58,835 nt of DNA from Candidatus Cloacimonadota bacterium (GCA_021157525.1 JAGGWK010000032.1:1-58835), one strand, 5' to 3'. Counted from the first letter of the stretch, positions 1 through 10,123 are shown. A program made the numbers and translations. The notes: generated from the letters alone by a model not told the origin.

Positions 1-508
1 GAACGTATAGACTTGTCCTAATCCCATAGAACAGTCCTTCAGGATTCCACAGGTCAAGAGCCTCGCAGAGGTTTTGGGGTAAGTCGTTTTATTCATGTAA
101 TAGGTATCGCCTTAACACATGATCACCTGAGTTATACCTTCGTCATGTGACAAATGCCAAGGCTGGAGAAATTCTCCCAAAAACGCCCTGAAGGTCGTCA
201 AGTAGTATGAGAGTATATCTATCCTGGACCTGAAGACCCAGGCAATTGAATGCCGGGATAAATCCTTGCGACTTACCTTTGAAAAAGATCATAAACAGCT
301 TTTCTTAACCGAATAAGTGATGTCGCTTGCGGGGTCAATGTAATGCAGAATAAAAATGGGGAAATCGGTTTTTTTTTGCACCAACGATGTTTTTTCTGGA
401 GCAGTTCCAACAGTAGTTTCAGTTTTTCGATTGTGGAACGACGACTACTCCCATCTCAAATCACTCTGACATTACGAAGATGTTGAATTTTTTTTAACCA
501 TAAAGAAA

Positions 509-537
509 CCCTGTGGAAGAGGGGACAAACCACAGGG
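509..537 (-). terminator. Rho-independent terminator-like hairpin downstream of the 558-1058 gene
   Basis: CCCTGTGG (509-516) pairs with CCACAGGG (530-537); on the minus strand it is followed by TTTCTTTATGGTTAAAAAAAATT. Confidence 0.5.
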
Positions 538-557
538 CGTTTTGGGATCTGGAAAGC

Positions 558-1058
558 TCAGATGTTTGTAAGGAGTTCTTCAGAAGTTTGAGCAAGCACA
601 TCCCTGAGCACCAGTCTACCATCGGTTTTTACGTTGGTAATGAAAAGGTTTTCCGGCACATAGATAGTGTAATGTACAGTGATACTCTGCAATTTATAAG
701 GATTTTTTGTTTCTATCACAATGGAAGCACTCTTGGCTGTGATGATAATACCAACCTGTTTGAGATTTTCTTTGCAGGTGTCGCACAGCTTCTTGGCTTC
801 TACCTTCATGTAGGGTTTATCCCAACCGATTATCCGTACATTACCCTGTTTGTTTATAACAGTTAGCGACATTGCTTTCTTCACGGGAATAGTATCGACA
901 AATTTCTCGTATCCATGGCTACCTCTTCCAAAACCGGTGCCGGGAATCCCCGAGGAAAATGGTCTATATTCTGGCTCAAAACGATAGGTAGCGTTTATAA
1001 GCGAAAAGACGGGTAACGAAATCGAAACTAAAAGTAATGCACACATAATTGCTTTCAT
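558..1058 (-). CDS. Exported DUF4097-like (putative adhesin) protein, apparently C-terminally truncated
   Basis: Signal peptide MKAIMCALLLVSISLPVFS; NKQGNVRIIGWDKPYMKVEAKK resembles NQNGNITILNWDEKYIDITATKK of the 30528-31913 protein; stops before the repeat region. Confidence 0.55.
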   Translation of the reverse strand: MKAIMCALLLVSISLPVFSLINATYRFEPEYRPFSSGIPGTGFGRGSHGYEKFVDTIPVKKAMSLTVINKQGNVRIIGWDKPYMKVEAKKLCDTCKENLKQVGIIITAKSASIVIETKNPYKLQSITVHYTIYVPENLFITNVKTDGRLVLRDVLAQTSEELLTNI

Positions 1059-1275
1059 AATAACCTCCTTGAAAGACTCACGTTATAGTCCCGCAATTGG
1101 TGTGCCAAACAGAGAAGGGAGGAAATAACGGCGGGAATTACCACCGAAAGCCCTTACCCCTGAATTCTTTGCAAAAAGGACGTTATCACTTTGATATAAC
1201 CCTGGGATTGCAGGCATCTATTTGATAATGTACGGAAACGAAAACAGCGGACAATTTCAATAACTGTCCGCAGTT

Positions 1276-1433
1276 ATGTACAGTAGCCTTCGCCAGGGTG
1301 CGCCCATTATCACCAAAGAAACCATGGAATTTTCGGGAAATGTGCAGAAAAAAGCAGCCGAACTTTTTGCAATCACACCATACACATTGAGCGTAAGCTC
1401 AAACGGATGAAGGAGCAAACTACCAGCTTTTGA
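1276..1433 (+). pseudogene. Frameshifted remnant of a Fis-type HTH C-terminus (sigma54-activator-like)
   Basis: Frame 1: EFSGNVQKKAAELFAITPYTL; after a shift near 1386: IERKLKRMKEQTTSF*. Together resembles GNxxKAAELLGIxxxTLxRKLKR. Confidence 0.45.
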
Positions 1434-1534
1434 TGATGACCCATGCTGGCATCGCTTCCGATTGCTAGATAATAAAAAGACGAGAACGACCTGGCGGTCA
1501 TTCTCGTTGGTACTGGCAGACATACTTGTCCACA

Positions 1535-1768
1535 CTATATCACAGGGAAAGCTCCCTGTTTCTTCACTTGCATTTTCTGTGTCTTTGAGAACTTTTCACT
1601 TTCTTGCAAACCGATAAATCTCGCAGCATCTTCATGGTTTTCACCACTTCGCCGCACTTTTAGTTCAATAAGCTTCATTTCACACTTTTCAAGGATGAGA
1701 ATATTCATTTCAATCTCGCGCCCCAAATTATCTGTTGCCTTGTCTAAATTGCTAAAAATCGATGTCAA
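1535..1768 (-). pseudogene. Possible fragment of an ATPase/nuclease-like C-terminus
   Basis: 77-aa ORF, NLGREIEMNILILEKCEMKLIELKVRRSGENHEDAARFIGL, vaguely resembling the (E/D)xK tail of DUF4143-type proteins; weak. Confidence 0.2.
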
Positions 1769-1996
1769 GAAGAAATATTGATGGCGTTGGACGAAAAATT
1801 AGACAAGTCTCCATTTTACAATGTTTTTCACTACGCCCATAGTGCCCGAGATTTTTCTCTCCTGTCGCTGATTAAACAGCCATTGATCGCAGAAGAATTA
1901 GCCGGATGCAATCCCGCAATACCAATAGGATATTTTGCGATTTGACAGCTTTTATCACCTCTGTAAATTCGTTCAAAAAGAATATTGGAGGTAATT

Positions 1997-3019
1997 ATGA
2001 AACGCGGTTTTGCCAGCGATAACAATGCCGGAGCGCATCCATCCGTGCTTACTGCCATCCGGAAAATAAATAGCGGGCACATGATAGGATACGGTGATGA
2101 TCCTGTAACCGCAGAAGCCATCCAGCTACTGAAAGGCGCTTTTGGCCAACAGACAGAAGCGTTTTTTTGCTACAACGGTACCGGCGCCAATGTGCTCAGT
2201 CTCAATGCTTTCACCCAATCCTATCACTCGATAATCTGTGCCGAAACGGCCCATATAAATGTGGATGAATGCGGCGCTCCCGAGAAATTTACCGGCTGTA
2301 AAGTGATCGCCATCCCCACCCAAAACGGCAAGATCGCTCCGAAAGCTATCAAGCCCTGGCTTCATGGCTTTGGCTTTGAGCACCACTCTCAGCCCGGCAT
2401 CATCACCATTACCCAAACCACCGAATTAGGTACGGTGTATCGTCCCCAGGAGATTCGGGAATTGGCAGATTTTGCCCATACATACAACATGAAGCTCCAC
2501 ATGGATGGCGCCCGCCTGAGCAATGCCGCAGCCTTCCTTGATCTACCGCTACAAGCCATCACCACCGATTGCGGCGTGGACGTGCTCTCCTTTGGCCTTA
2601 CAAAAAACGGAGGCATCTTTGGGGAAGCCGTCGTTTTCCTCAATAGCCAGGTGCCGAAGGGCTTTAAATATTTCCGCAAACAAAGCACACAGCTGCATTC
2701 CAAAATGCGCTTCATCAGCGCCCAATATTGCGCTCTTCTGGAAAACGATCTATGGTTGAAAAATGCAGCCCATGCCAATGAAATGGCCCAAATCCTCCGT
2801 AACTCTCTGGCGGATATCCCCGGGATAACCATCACCCAGCCGGTAGAATCAAACGGCGTTTTCGCCATCGTGCCACCCCACATCATCGAGCCGCTGATGA
2901 AGGATTTTTTCTTCTATATGTGGGATGAACACCGCAACGAAGTACGCTGGATGACCTCCTTCGACACCACCACCAAAGACATCGAGGACTTCGTGACCCG
3001 CATCAAAGAGCTGCTTTAG
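1997..3019 (+). CDS. ltaE: Low-specificity L-threonine aldolase
   Basis: MKRGFASDNNAGAHPSVL..., LHMDGARLSNAAAFL, SFGLTKNGG PLP-lysine region; SD GGAGG upstream of ATG 1997. Confidence 0.9.
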   Translation: MKRGFASDNNAGAHPSVLTAIRKINSGHMIGYGDDPVTAEAIQLLKGAFGQQTEAFFCYNGTGANVLSLNAFTQSYHSIICAETAHINVDECGAPEKFTGCKVIAIPTQNGKIAPKAIKPWLHGFGFEHHSQPGIITITQTTELGTVYRPQEIRELADFAHTYNMKLHMDGARLSNAAAFLDLPLQAITTDCGVDVLSFGLTKNGGIFGEAVVFLNSQVPKGFKYFRKQSTQLHSKMRFISAQYCALLENDLWLKNAAHANEMAQILRNSLADIPGITITQPVESNGVFAIVPPHIIEPLMKDFFFYMWDEHRNEVRWMTSFDTTTKDIEDFVTRIKELL

Positions 3020-3039
3020 TCATGGATGCATACTCCTGA

Positions 3040-3187
3040 TTGTTGCGCTGTGCATGATACGGTATATTTATGGTCACACCTGGACTTGTCCACCCCTTGA
3101 GCATGCTCAAGGGGAGTAGCGTTGTTACCAGATGTGAGACAGTTACTCTTTTTTCGTCCCAGCGCTCTGCGCAGGGACGTGTTTTTT
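3040..3187 (+). ncRNA. Candidate structured small RNA with promoter and terminator (or a 3' UTR element)
   Basis: TTGTTG-17 nt-TATATT; nested stem 3074-3137 containing the 22-nt perfect palindrome CCCCTTGAGCATGCTCAAGGGG; CGTCCCaGCGCtctGCGCaGGGACG followed by TGTTTTTT. Confidence 0.4.
3155..3187 (+). terminator. Rho-independent terminator
   Basis: CGTCCCAGCGCTCTGCGCAGGGACG stem followed by TGTTTTTT. Confidence 0.75.
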
Positions 3188-3231
3188 GGTCTCTCTGTTT
3201 TAAGACGACCCCGATCAGTTAATTGGATTTT

Positions 3232-3264
3232 CTAAAATAAAAGAGCCGGTTTTTCAACCGGCTC
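3232..3264 (-). terminator. Rho-independent terminator of ftsY
   Basis: Minus strand GAGCCGGTTGAAAAACCGGCTC followed by TTTTATTTT. Confidence 0.8.
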
Positions 3265-3284
3265 GTATCGTAGCTATTTAGTAT

Positions 3285-4376
3285 CTACGCAAAAAGCGCA
3301 TCGACAAACTCTTCGGCCACAAAGTCCCGCAGATCTTCCTGAGCTTCCCCTACACCGATCAGTTTTACCGGGATGCGGAGTTGGTGCTTGATGCCGATAA
3401 CAATGCCACCTTTGGCAGTGCCATCCAGCTTGGTAAGAACGAGACCCGTAAGGGTAGTCGCCTTATCAAACATCTGAGCCTGAGTAATAGCATTTTGTCC
3501 GGTGGTTGCGTCGATCACCAGCAGAGTTTCATGAGGTCCGTCGGGAATCACCTTTTTGATTGTGCGGGTGATTTTCCCCAGCTCATTCATCAGGTTTACC
3601 TTGGTGTGCTGCCGTCCTGCGGTATCAATGAGTACCACATCCACATTACGGGCTTTGGCGGCCATCACGCCGTCATACACCACAGCCGAAGGATCGGCGC
3701 CATGCTGATGCTTGACGATATCCACTCCGGCACGATCGGCCCATATGCCCAGCTGCTCTATGGCGGCAGCACGGAAGGTATCGGCGGCAACTAAAAGCAC
3801 CGACTTCCCGCTGTCTTTCAAACGCTTGGCCAATTTTCCGATGGTTGTGGTTTTCCCCACGCCGTTTACCCCAGTCACCAAAACCACATAGGGCTTTTTC
3901 GCTTCATTCACCACAAAGCCATGATCAGTGCCGGCATATTCCTCTACCATCATGGCAAACATGATGTCATGAAGCCGTTTCTGGACGTCATCGGTAGTGG
4001 TTATTGTTTTGGTATGGATGTCTTCACGCAGCTGTTCAATGATGTCCATGCTTGTCTGCACGCCAATATCGGCTTGCATCATAAGCTCTTCCATCTGCTC
4101 CAGCAGATCATCATCCACTTTTCCCCGCAGATTTATCAGCTCGGCCAGTTTCCCGATGAAACCACTTTTTGTTTTGGCCAATTTTATGCGGAGAGATTCG
4201 GGCTTCGCTGCTTTAACTGGTTTTTCTACTTTTTCTTTGAGTTCCTCACCTGCAGCGTTGGTCAAGGCATCTGATTTTGCGACATTTTCCCGTTGTTTGC
4301 GAACGGCAATGATGATAATAGCAACGATAGCAATAGCGACCGCTGCTGCGATGATATACATTAAATTCTGTTCCAC
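3285..4376 (-). CDS. ftsY: Signal recognition particle receptor FtsY
   Basis: VTGVNGVGKTTTIGKLAKRL, AADTFRAAAIEQL, DTAGRQHTKVNLMNELGKI, TKLDGTAKGG. Confidence 0.97.
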   Translation of the reverse strand: MEQNLMYIIAAAVAIAIVAIIIIAVRKQRENVAKSDALTNAAGEELKEKVEKPVKAAKPESLRIKLAKTKSGFIGKLAELINLRGKVDDDLLEQMEELMMQADIGVQTSMDIIEQLREDIHTKTITTTDDVQKRLHDIMFAMMVEEYAGTDHGFVVNEAKKPYVVLVTGVNGVGKTTTIGKLAKRLKDSGKSVLLVAADTFRAAAIEQLGIWADRAGVDIVKHQHGADPSAVVYDGVMAAKARNVDVVLIDTAGRQHTKVNLMNELGKITRTIKKVIPDGPHETLLVIDATTGQNAITQAQMFDKATTLTGLVLTKLDGTAKGGIVIGIKHQLRIPVKLIGVGEAQEDLRDFVAEEFVDALFA

Positions 4377-4387
4377 TATTTCTCCTA

Positions 4388-4414
4388 AAAAAAAAGGCAG
4401 GCTAATGCCTGCCT
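4388..4414 (-). terminator. Rho-independent terminator of rpsT
   Basis: Minus strand AGGCAGGCATTAGCCTGCCTTTTTTTT. Confidence 0.8.
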
Positions 4415-4429
4415 GATAGTTTGTTCCTG

Positions 4430-4702
4430 CTACTCTGCAGCAACTGCGTTTTTCTCTTTGTTAAAGTACGCGGCCAGTCGCGCTTTACGACGCGAAGCGG
4501 TACGTTTGTGAATAATGTTGCGTTTTGCAGCTTTGTCCAATTCAGAATAGACTTCCTGCAACAGTCTTTCCTTTTCTTCCACAGGCATTTCTGAGTGCAT
4601 CTTTTTTGACAAAGTCTTAATTGTCATGATAACGTAATGATTGCGTGCGTGGCGTTTCTTTTCCTGACGCAACCGTTTTTCACAGGATTTATGGTTCGGC
4701 AT
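4430..4702 (-). CDS. rpsT: 30S ribosomal protein S20
   Basis: MPNHKSCEKRLRQEKKRHARNH...; 90 aa; typical S20. Confidence 0.93.
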   Translation of the reverse strand: MPNHKSCEKRLRQEKKRHARNHYVIMTIKTLSKKMHSEMPVEEKERLLQEVYSELDKAAKRNIIHKRTASRRKARLAAYFNKEKNAVAAE

Positions 4703-4934
4703 CCTTCCTCCATTTATTTAATCTTCTGCGTCAAACATAGTTAGCGACTTATTCTGTCAAAACTTTTTTTCTTTTTTTTTTGCCACCCATCTTCCCCACC
4801 CCCTTACCAGGGATGGATGGATGCATAGTATCGGCAAGTCTGGTATATGTTTAGTGGCTTTACCATGTCTTTGGCAGGATGCAAAAAACGATCCATTCCG
4901 GGGAGCCTGTACACTCCGCCTGCACAAAATAGCA

Positions 4935-6047
4935 CTACTGCATCTGGTCAAATTTCGCCTTAAAATTCTCAATTTCGCTGACAATGGAGCGAGCAAGTTT
5001 GTTCTGGTGGGCAGATGAAATCAATTTTTTTTCTTCATCGGGATTTGTCATGAACCCCAGCTCAATAAGAACCGCTGGCATATAAGCACCCCGCAACACA
5101 TAAAAGTTTGCCTGCTTCACCCCCCGATTCCGTGCGGAAGTAGCCTGTACCAGGTGTGACTGGATTTTCGTCGCCATCTGATAGCTCTCTTCAAGGTGCT
5201 CATTTTGCGCCATATCAGCCAAAATCAGAGCCACATCATCATATTTTTGAACGGCTGCAGAGCCGCCTTCATATTCATACACCACAGAGTTTTCCAATGC
5301 TTCCACAGCTCGGGCTTCATCGGTTTTTGCCGTCGAAAGATAAAACACTTCAATCCCTCGCACCTTGCTATTTCGATGAGCATTACAATGGATGGAGATG
5401 AAAAGATCGGCATCCTTTTTGTTGGCAAATTCGGTACGGGACTGCAGCGAGACAAATTTGTCCTTTGATCTGGTGAGAAGCACTTCCACATCCAGCTCTT
5501 TTTCCAAAAGGGCTTTCACTTTTTTGGCCACCTGCAATGCAACATCCTTTTCAAAATGACGCTTGGAATAGCCGATAGCTCCAGGATCTTTGCCGCCATG
5601 TCCGGGGTCTATCACGATTCGTCTTATGGAATTATCCACCGGAAAATCGGCTACCACCGTCCCGCCATGATAGCGAATATGCTCGGGAAGCACCGCAGGC
5701 AACAGTGTGGTGATAAATTCCAGAGGCAACATGATTTTGCTTTTGTATTGCAATGCCGGATGTGATATATTGTACACCTTGTCGTGATACTTCACATAGG
5801 ATGATTCCAACAGCACGATAAGTTGCTGATTGTAGAGGTTTATGTTCACCCGCCCGTCCAGCACATCCACATGAATAATTGCGCTGAAAGCCTTGTTGAG
5901 TTCATAGACATTGAAATAGTCCACTCCCAGGATGGTGGTCGTTACTATCGCTTCCGAGGTACGCTGTGAGTTATATTCAACCCGCAAAGACGCACTGAGG
6001 GTAACGATGCAAAAAAGCAGTGAGATAACAATTCCAAACTTTTTCAT
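4935..6047 (-). CDS. N-acetylmuramoyl-L-alanine amidase (Amidase_3) with N-terminal domain
   Basis: IVIDPGHGGKDPGAIGY, LFISIHCNAHRNSKVRGIEVFYLS, VLIELGFMTNPDEE. Confidence 0.93.
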   Translation of the reverse strand: MKKFGIVISLLFCIVTLSASLRVEYNSQRTSEAIVTTTILGVDYFNVYELNKAFSAIIHVDVLDGRVNINLYNQQLIVLLESSYVKYHDKVYNISHPALQYKSKIMLPLEFITTLLPAVLPEHIRYHGGTVVADFPVDNSIRRIVIDPGHGGKDPGAIGYSKRHFEKDVALQVAKKVKALLEKELDVEVLLTRSKDKFVSLQSRTEFANKKDADLFISIHCNAHRNSKVRGIEVFYLSTAKTDEARAVEALENSVVYEYEGGSAAVQKYDDVALILADMAQNEHLEESYQMATKIQSHLVQATSARNRGVKQANFYVLRGAYMPAVLIELGFMTNPDEEKKLISSAHQNKLARSIVSEIENFKAKFDQMQ

Positions 6048-6471
6048 AATACTCCTGTTTTGTAATGATGCGGCAACAATTCAGTCGTTGTAAAAACCTT
6101 TTGCTTCCATAGATTTATAGCATTTATGACTTCATACCGATGCCATCACCTGACAGTCCAGACACCCGAAAGATTTTCCCCGATAATGTCCTGCATCTGA
6201 AAGCCCCTCTGAACAAAGCAATCAAAAATGCCGCCAACAGTAACAGGAAAAACGTTTGTGCTCTAACGTATCCGATTTCATCAACTTCTCTTTCACATTT
6301 TTTCATGATGCAGGTTCCAAATGCACATCTTTTTTGTCTAGATTATTCTTGGCGATTGAGGAACCTCAGATACCAATGAAATCCAAAAAAATACTTGCTC
6401 TAAAATTGCTGAACGGAAATGTTGTTTCCCGTTGGAAAATTTGTGTATATTAAAGATTATAGGGAGTTACT

Positions 6472-7797
6472 ATGGGTTTAAAATCATTTCCCGGAGGAAT
6501 TCATCCTCATGATGAAAAACACTACTCCAAAGATGCTCCTATCGAAGTGATGCCGTTACCGGCAAAAGTCGTGATACCTCTGTCTCAGCACATCGGCGCT
6601 CCATCAAAACCGATCGTGAAAGTGGGAGATGAAGTAAAAACCGGCCAGGTAATCAGTGAAGCAGGTGGGTTTGTATCCATCCCGATGCACGCCTCAATTA
6701 CCGGAAAAATCACCAAGATAGCAGCATACCCGCATCCCACCGGAACCACCCAGATGGCAGTGGAAATCACCGGTAATGGAACGGATGAATGGGTAGAATT
6801 AACCGATACGAAAGAGTACATACAGCTTTCTCCAGATGAAATGAAAGCACGAATATCTGCTGCAGGCGTCTGCGGGATGGGTGGCGCAGGATTTCCCACC
6901 CATGTAAAATTATCACCGCCGCCAGAGAAACCCATCGACACCATCGTGCTGAACGGCGTGGAGTGTGAGCCATTCCTCACCGCCGATTACCGCATCATGC
7001 TGGAGCAGGCAGACTTTATCATTAATGGACTCGAGATTCTGATGAAGATCACCGGCGCAACCCGTGGCCTGATAGGCATAGAGGCAAACAAGCCCGATGC
7101 CATAAAATTGCTGAAAACAAAATGCGCATCCAAACAGGGAATATCTGTGGTTGGATGCAAATTGCGCTATCCCCAGGGTGCTGAAAAACAGCTGATCTAC
7201 GCTACCACAAAACGGCGGGTACCCAATAAAGGCGGACTCCCCATGGATGTTGGTGTGGTAGTGCAAAATGTAGGAACGGCCATCGCCATCTACGAAGCAG
7301 TGCGTTACAAAAAACCCCTCATCGAGCGGGTGATCACCGTTACCGGAAAAATAGTAAAAAATCCAAAAAATCTCAAAGCCAGAATCGGCACAATGTACGG
7401 AGAATTGCTGGAATATTGCGGCGGCACCACCGAAGAGATCGGCAAAGTAATTTCCGGTGGGCCCATGATGGGATTTGCCATTCCTACTCTGGATACTCCC
7501 ATGACCAAGGGCAGCAGCGGTCTTCTGATCTTTAATGCTGCCGAAGCTCACAAGGATGTGGAACACACCTGCCTCCGTTGCGGTCGCTGTGTGGACATCT
7601 GCCCCATGAATCTGGCTCCCAGTATTATCGCAAACAGCGTAAAATATAAAGATTGGGATGCAGCCCAGAAATTTGGCGTGATGGATTGCATCAAATGCGG
7701 TAGTTGCGCCTATGTATGCCCGGCACACATCAAATTGATTCAGTGGATTGACATTGGCAAGCTGGAAGTCGGCAAACGACTCCGCGCACAAAAATAG
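6472..7797 (+). CDS. rnfC: Electron transport complex subunit RnfC
   Basis: FPGGIHPHDEKHYSKD, NGVECEPFLTADYR, CLRCGRCVDICPMNL and CIKCGSCAYVCPAHI clusters. Confidence 0.96.
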   Translation: MGLKSFPGGIHPHDEKHYSKDAPIEVMPLPAKVVIPLSQHIGAPSKPIVKVGDEVKTGQVISEAGGFVSIPMHASITGKITKIAAYPHPTGTTQMAVEITGNGTDEWVELTDTKEYIQLSPDEMKARISAAGVCGMGGAGFPTHVKLSPPPEKPIDTIVLNGVECEPFLTADYRIMLEQADFIINGLEILMKITGATRGLIGIEANKPDAIKLLKTKCASKQGISVVGCKLRYPQGAEKQLIYATTKRRVPNKGGLPMDVGVVVQNVGTAIAIYEAVRYKKPLIERVITVTGKIVKNPKNLKARIGTMYGELLEYCGGTTEEIGKVISGGPMMGFAIPTLDTPMTKGSSGLLIFNAAEAHKDVEHTCLRCGRCVDICPMNLAPSIIANSVKYKDWDAAQKFGVMDCIKCGSCAYVCPAHIKLIQWIDIGKLEVGKRLRAQK

Positions 7798-7814
7798 GGA
7801 TCTGGAGGATATAT

Positions 7815-8897
7815 ATGAGTAATGTGTATGCTGTTTCTGCAGCACCGCATATAAAACAGAAGATCTCGGTATCTTCGGTGATGTGGCAGGTCGTGCTGGC
7901 CTTGATGCCGGCAATGCTGGCCGCCATCTACTTCTTTGGATTCCGCTCACTGATGCTTACCCTCTACTCGGTAGTGGCAGCGGTAAGTACCGAAGCGGTA
8001 ATTCAACAACTACGCAAAGTTCCCGTTTCCGTATCCGACGGAAGCGCGGTAGTCACAGGCATACTGGTTGCCTTTAATATTAATGTAGCGTCTCCCTGGT
8101 GGCTACCGGTTATCGGCTCGATTTTTGCCATCGCAATAGGGAAACAGATTTTTGGCGGACTGGGGCACAATCCCTTCAATCCCGCATTGCTGGCCCGCGC
8201 CTTTATGGTGGCATCCTGGCCTACCCTTACCACTGCAGGATGGACGGCTACCAAGCCACTGTTTGCCATTACCAAAACCATAGGAACATCGATAAACGGA
8301 TTGAATCCCGCATCATTGCCCGCCAATATACCATCGGTAATTACATCGGCTACACCCCTGGGAGTGGCTAAAGCGCTGCGTGATACAGCACAAATCGGGC
8401 CAGACCTTGCTCCTACCATTATGAATAAACTGGCCAGCATCGAAACCATCCAGAATCTTTTCTGGGGAAATGTGGGGGGTGTGATCGGCGAAGTCTCGGC
8501 AGCTGCATTGTTGCTGGGAGCCGCATTCCTGGCCTATAAACACATCATCGAATGGCGTATCCCCATCAGTTACATTGGCACCGTGTTTGTGCTTACCTAC
8601 GTCTTCGGTGGCATAAACGGCCTTTTCAGCGCTTCCCTCCTGCTGCCGATATTCCACATCTTTGCCGGCGGCCTGATTTTGGGCGCCTTCTTCATGGCCA
8701 CCGATATGGTCACTTCGCCGGTAACCAAGCGTGGACGCATCATCTTCGGCGTAGGCTGTGGCGTGCTCACCACCACCATCCGCCTGGTGGGGGGATATCC
8801 CGAGGGAGTATCCTATTCCATCCTGCTGATGAACATCGCCACTCCGTTAATCGATCGCCTTACGGCACCCAAAGCATTTGGGGAGGTGAAAAAATGA
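7815..8897 (+). CDS. rnfD: Electron transport complex subunit RnfD
   Basis: Polytopic; DGSAVVTGILVAFN, GGLGHNPFNPALLARAF, FFMATDMVTSPVT. Confidence 0.95.
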   Translation: MSNVYAVSAAPHIKQKISVSSVMWQVVLALMPAMLAAIYFFGFRSLMLTLYSVVAAVSTEAVIQQLRKVPVSVSDGSAVVTGILVAFNINVASPWWLPVIGSIFAIAIGKQIFGGLGHNPFNPALLARAFMVASWPTLTTAGWTATKPLFAITKTIGTSINGLNPASLPANIPSVITSATPLGVAKALRDTAQIGPDLAPTIMNKLASIETIQNLFWGNVGGVIGEVSAAALLLGAAFLAYKHIIEWRIPISYIGTVFVLTYVFGGINGLFSASLLLPIFHIFAGGLILGAFFMATDMVTSPVTKRGRIIFGVGCGVLTTTIRLVGGYPEGVSYSILLMNIATPLIDRLTAPKAFGEVKK

Positions 8898-9523
8898 AAT
8901 ACTATCTCCGAATGGGGCTGACCCTCTTGCTCATCGCCGTGATTGCCGGTGGCATCCTGGCGGTGGTCAATGATTATACCGCACCCATCATCAAACAAAC
9001 AAAACTGCAAACCGAAGTTCAGGCGCGGAGAGAAGTGCTTCCTTCCGCTACATTCTTCGTCAAAGATTCTATCGCCGTGGCCAAGGCAAAGACCAAGCGA
9101 AACCCCTTGAAAATAGTCCAGGACACCAGCTCAGACACCAGTTTCTTTATCTATTACAAAGGATTCTCTGCCGACAGCACCCTGGCAGGCTATTGCTATA
9201 TTGCATCCCTGTATGGCTATAGCAGTAACGTAAAAACCATGGTGGGGGTCACTCCGGAAATGACCATCAACAAGATAAAAGTGATATCCCAGCAGGAAAC
9301 ACCCGGATTGGGAGCCAACTGTGAAAAAGCCGAATTTCAGGCCGGTTTCAATACCCTGGACGCAGCTGCTCTGCATGTGGATAAAGATGGCGGAGCGGTA
9401 AAAAGTATCACCGGTGCCACCATCACTTCACGGGCCATAACAAACTCAATTCGGGCTGGACTGGAAATCCTGAACAAACAGGCATCCGGGTCTGCAGCAC
9501 CAGAAACCCAAAAGGAGGTATAG
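8894..9523 (+). CDS. rnfG: Electron transport complex subunit RnfG
   Basis: MKYYLRMGLTLLLIAVIAG; FMN motif SITGATITSRAITN; ATGA overlap with rnfD. Confidence 0.93.
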   Translation: MKYYLRMGLTLLLIAVIAGGILAVVNDYTAPIIKQTKLQTEVQARREVLPSATFFVKDSIAVAKAKTKRNPLKIVQDTSSDTSFFIYYKGFSADSTLAGYCYIASLYGYSSNVKTMVGVTPEMTINKIKVISQQETPGLGANCEKAEFQAGFNTLDAAALHVDKDGGAVKSITGATITSRAITNSIRAGLEILNKQASGSAAPETQKEV

Positions 9524-10114
9524 ATGGCACTGAAAGAATTCACCAAAGGATTTGTAAAAGAGAATCCGGTATTTGTGATGGCTCTGGGCCTCTGCCCCAC
9601 GCTGGCCGTTACATCGTCGGTAAATAACGCCGTGGGCATGGGATTGGCCGCCACCTTTGTGCTGATGTGCTCAAACCTGCTGGTATCCCTGGTAAAAGAT
9701 GTGATCCCCAGCAAAATCCGCATCCCGTCCTTCATCGTCATCATCGCCTCTTTTGTGACGATTGTCGATTTATCCATGAGCGCTTTCTTACCAGCATTGC
9801 ACAAAAGCTTGGGATTATTCATTCCCCTTATCGTGGTAAACTGCATCATTCTGGGACGGGCCGAAGCTTTTGCCAGCAAAAACAATCCACTCAATTCGGT
9901 ATTAGACGGACTGGGAATGGGACTGGGATTTACCATGGCCCTTATGATCATCGCCTCGATTCGTGAGATTCTGGGTGCTGGTCAGTTTTTTGGGATGCAG
10001 GTGCTTCCTACCAGTTACCGCCCCATGCTGGTAGCCATCCTGGCGCCCGGCGCTTTCATCGTGATGGGACTGCTCATGGGTCTGATGAACATTGCGAAAA
10101 ATAAGAAAAAGTAG
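9524..10114 (+). CDS. rnfE: Electron transport complex subunit RnfE
   Basis: MALKEFTKGFVKENPVFVMALGLCPTLAVT; position in operon. Confidence 0.95.
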   Translation: MALKEFTKGFVKENPVFVMALGLCPTLAVTSSVNNAVGMGLAATFVLMCSNLLVSLVKDVIPSKIRIPSFIVIIASFVTIVDLSMSAFLPALHKSLGLFIPLIVVNCIILGRAEAFASKNNPLNSVLDGLGMGLGFTMALMIIASIREILGAGQFFGMQVLPTSYRPMLVAILAPGAFIVMGLLMGLMNIAKNKKK

Positions 10115-10123
10115 GAGACATAG

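Noticed and set aside
1-500. Possible transposase remnant on the minus strand
   Set aside because: Short frames such as LTTFRAFLGEFLQPWHLSHDEG are suggestive, but no IS family, terminal repeats or intact ORF could be identified.
4811-4826. GGATGGATGGATGCAT short tandem repeat
   Set aside because: Only a few 4-mer units; not a meaningful repeat array beyond the GGATGCA copy already noted.
6913-7950. 345-aa minus-strand ORF opposite rnfC
   Set aside because: Shadow ORF antisense to a strongly conserved CDS; no family motifs.
8552-8893. N-terminal extension of the rnfG ORF
   Set aside because: Overlaps rnfD out of frame; the true start is ATG 8894 with an ATGA overlap.
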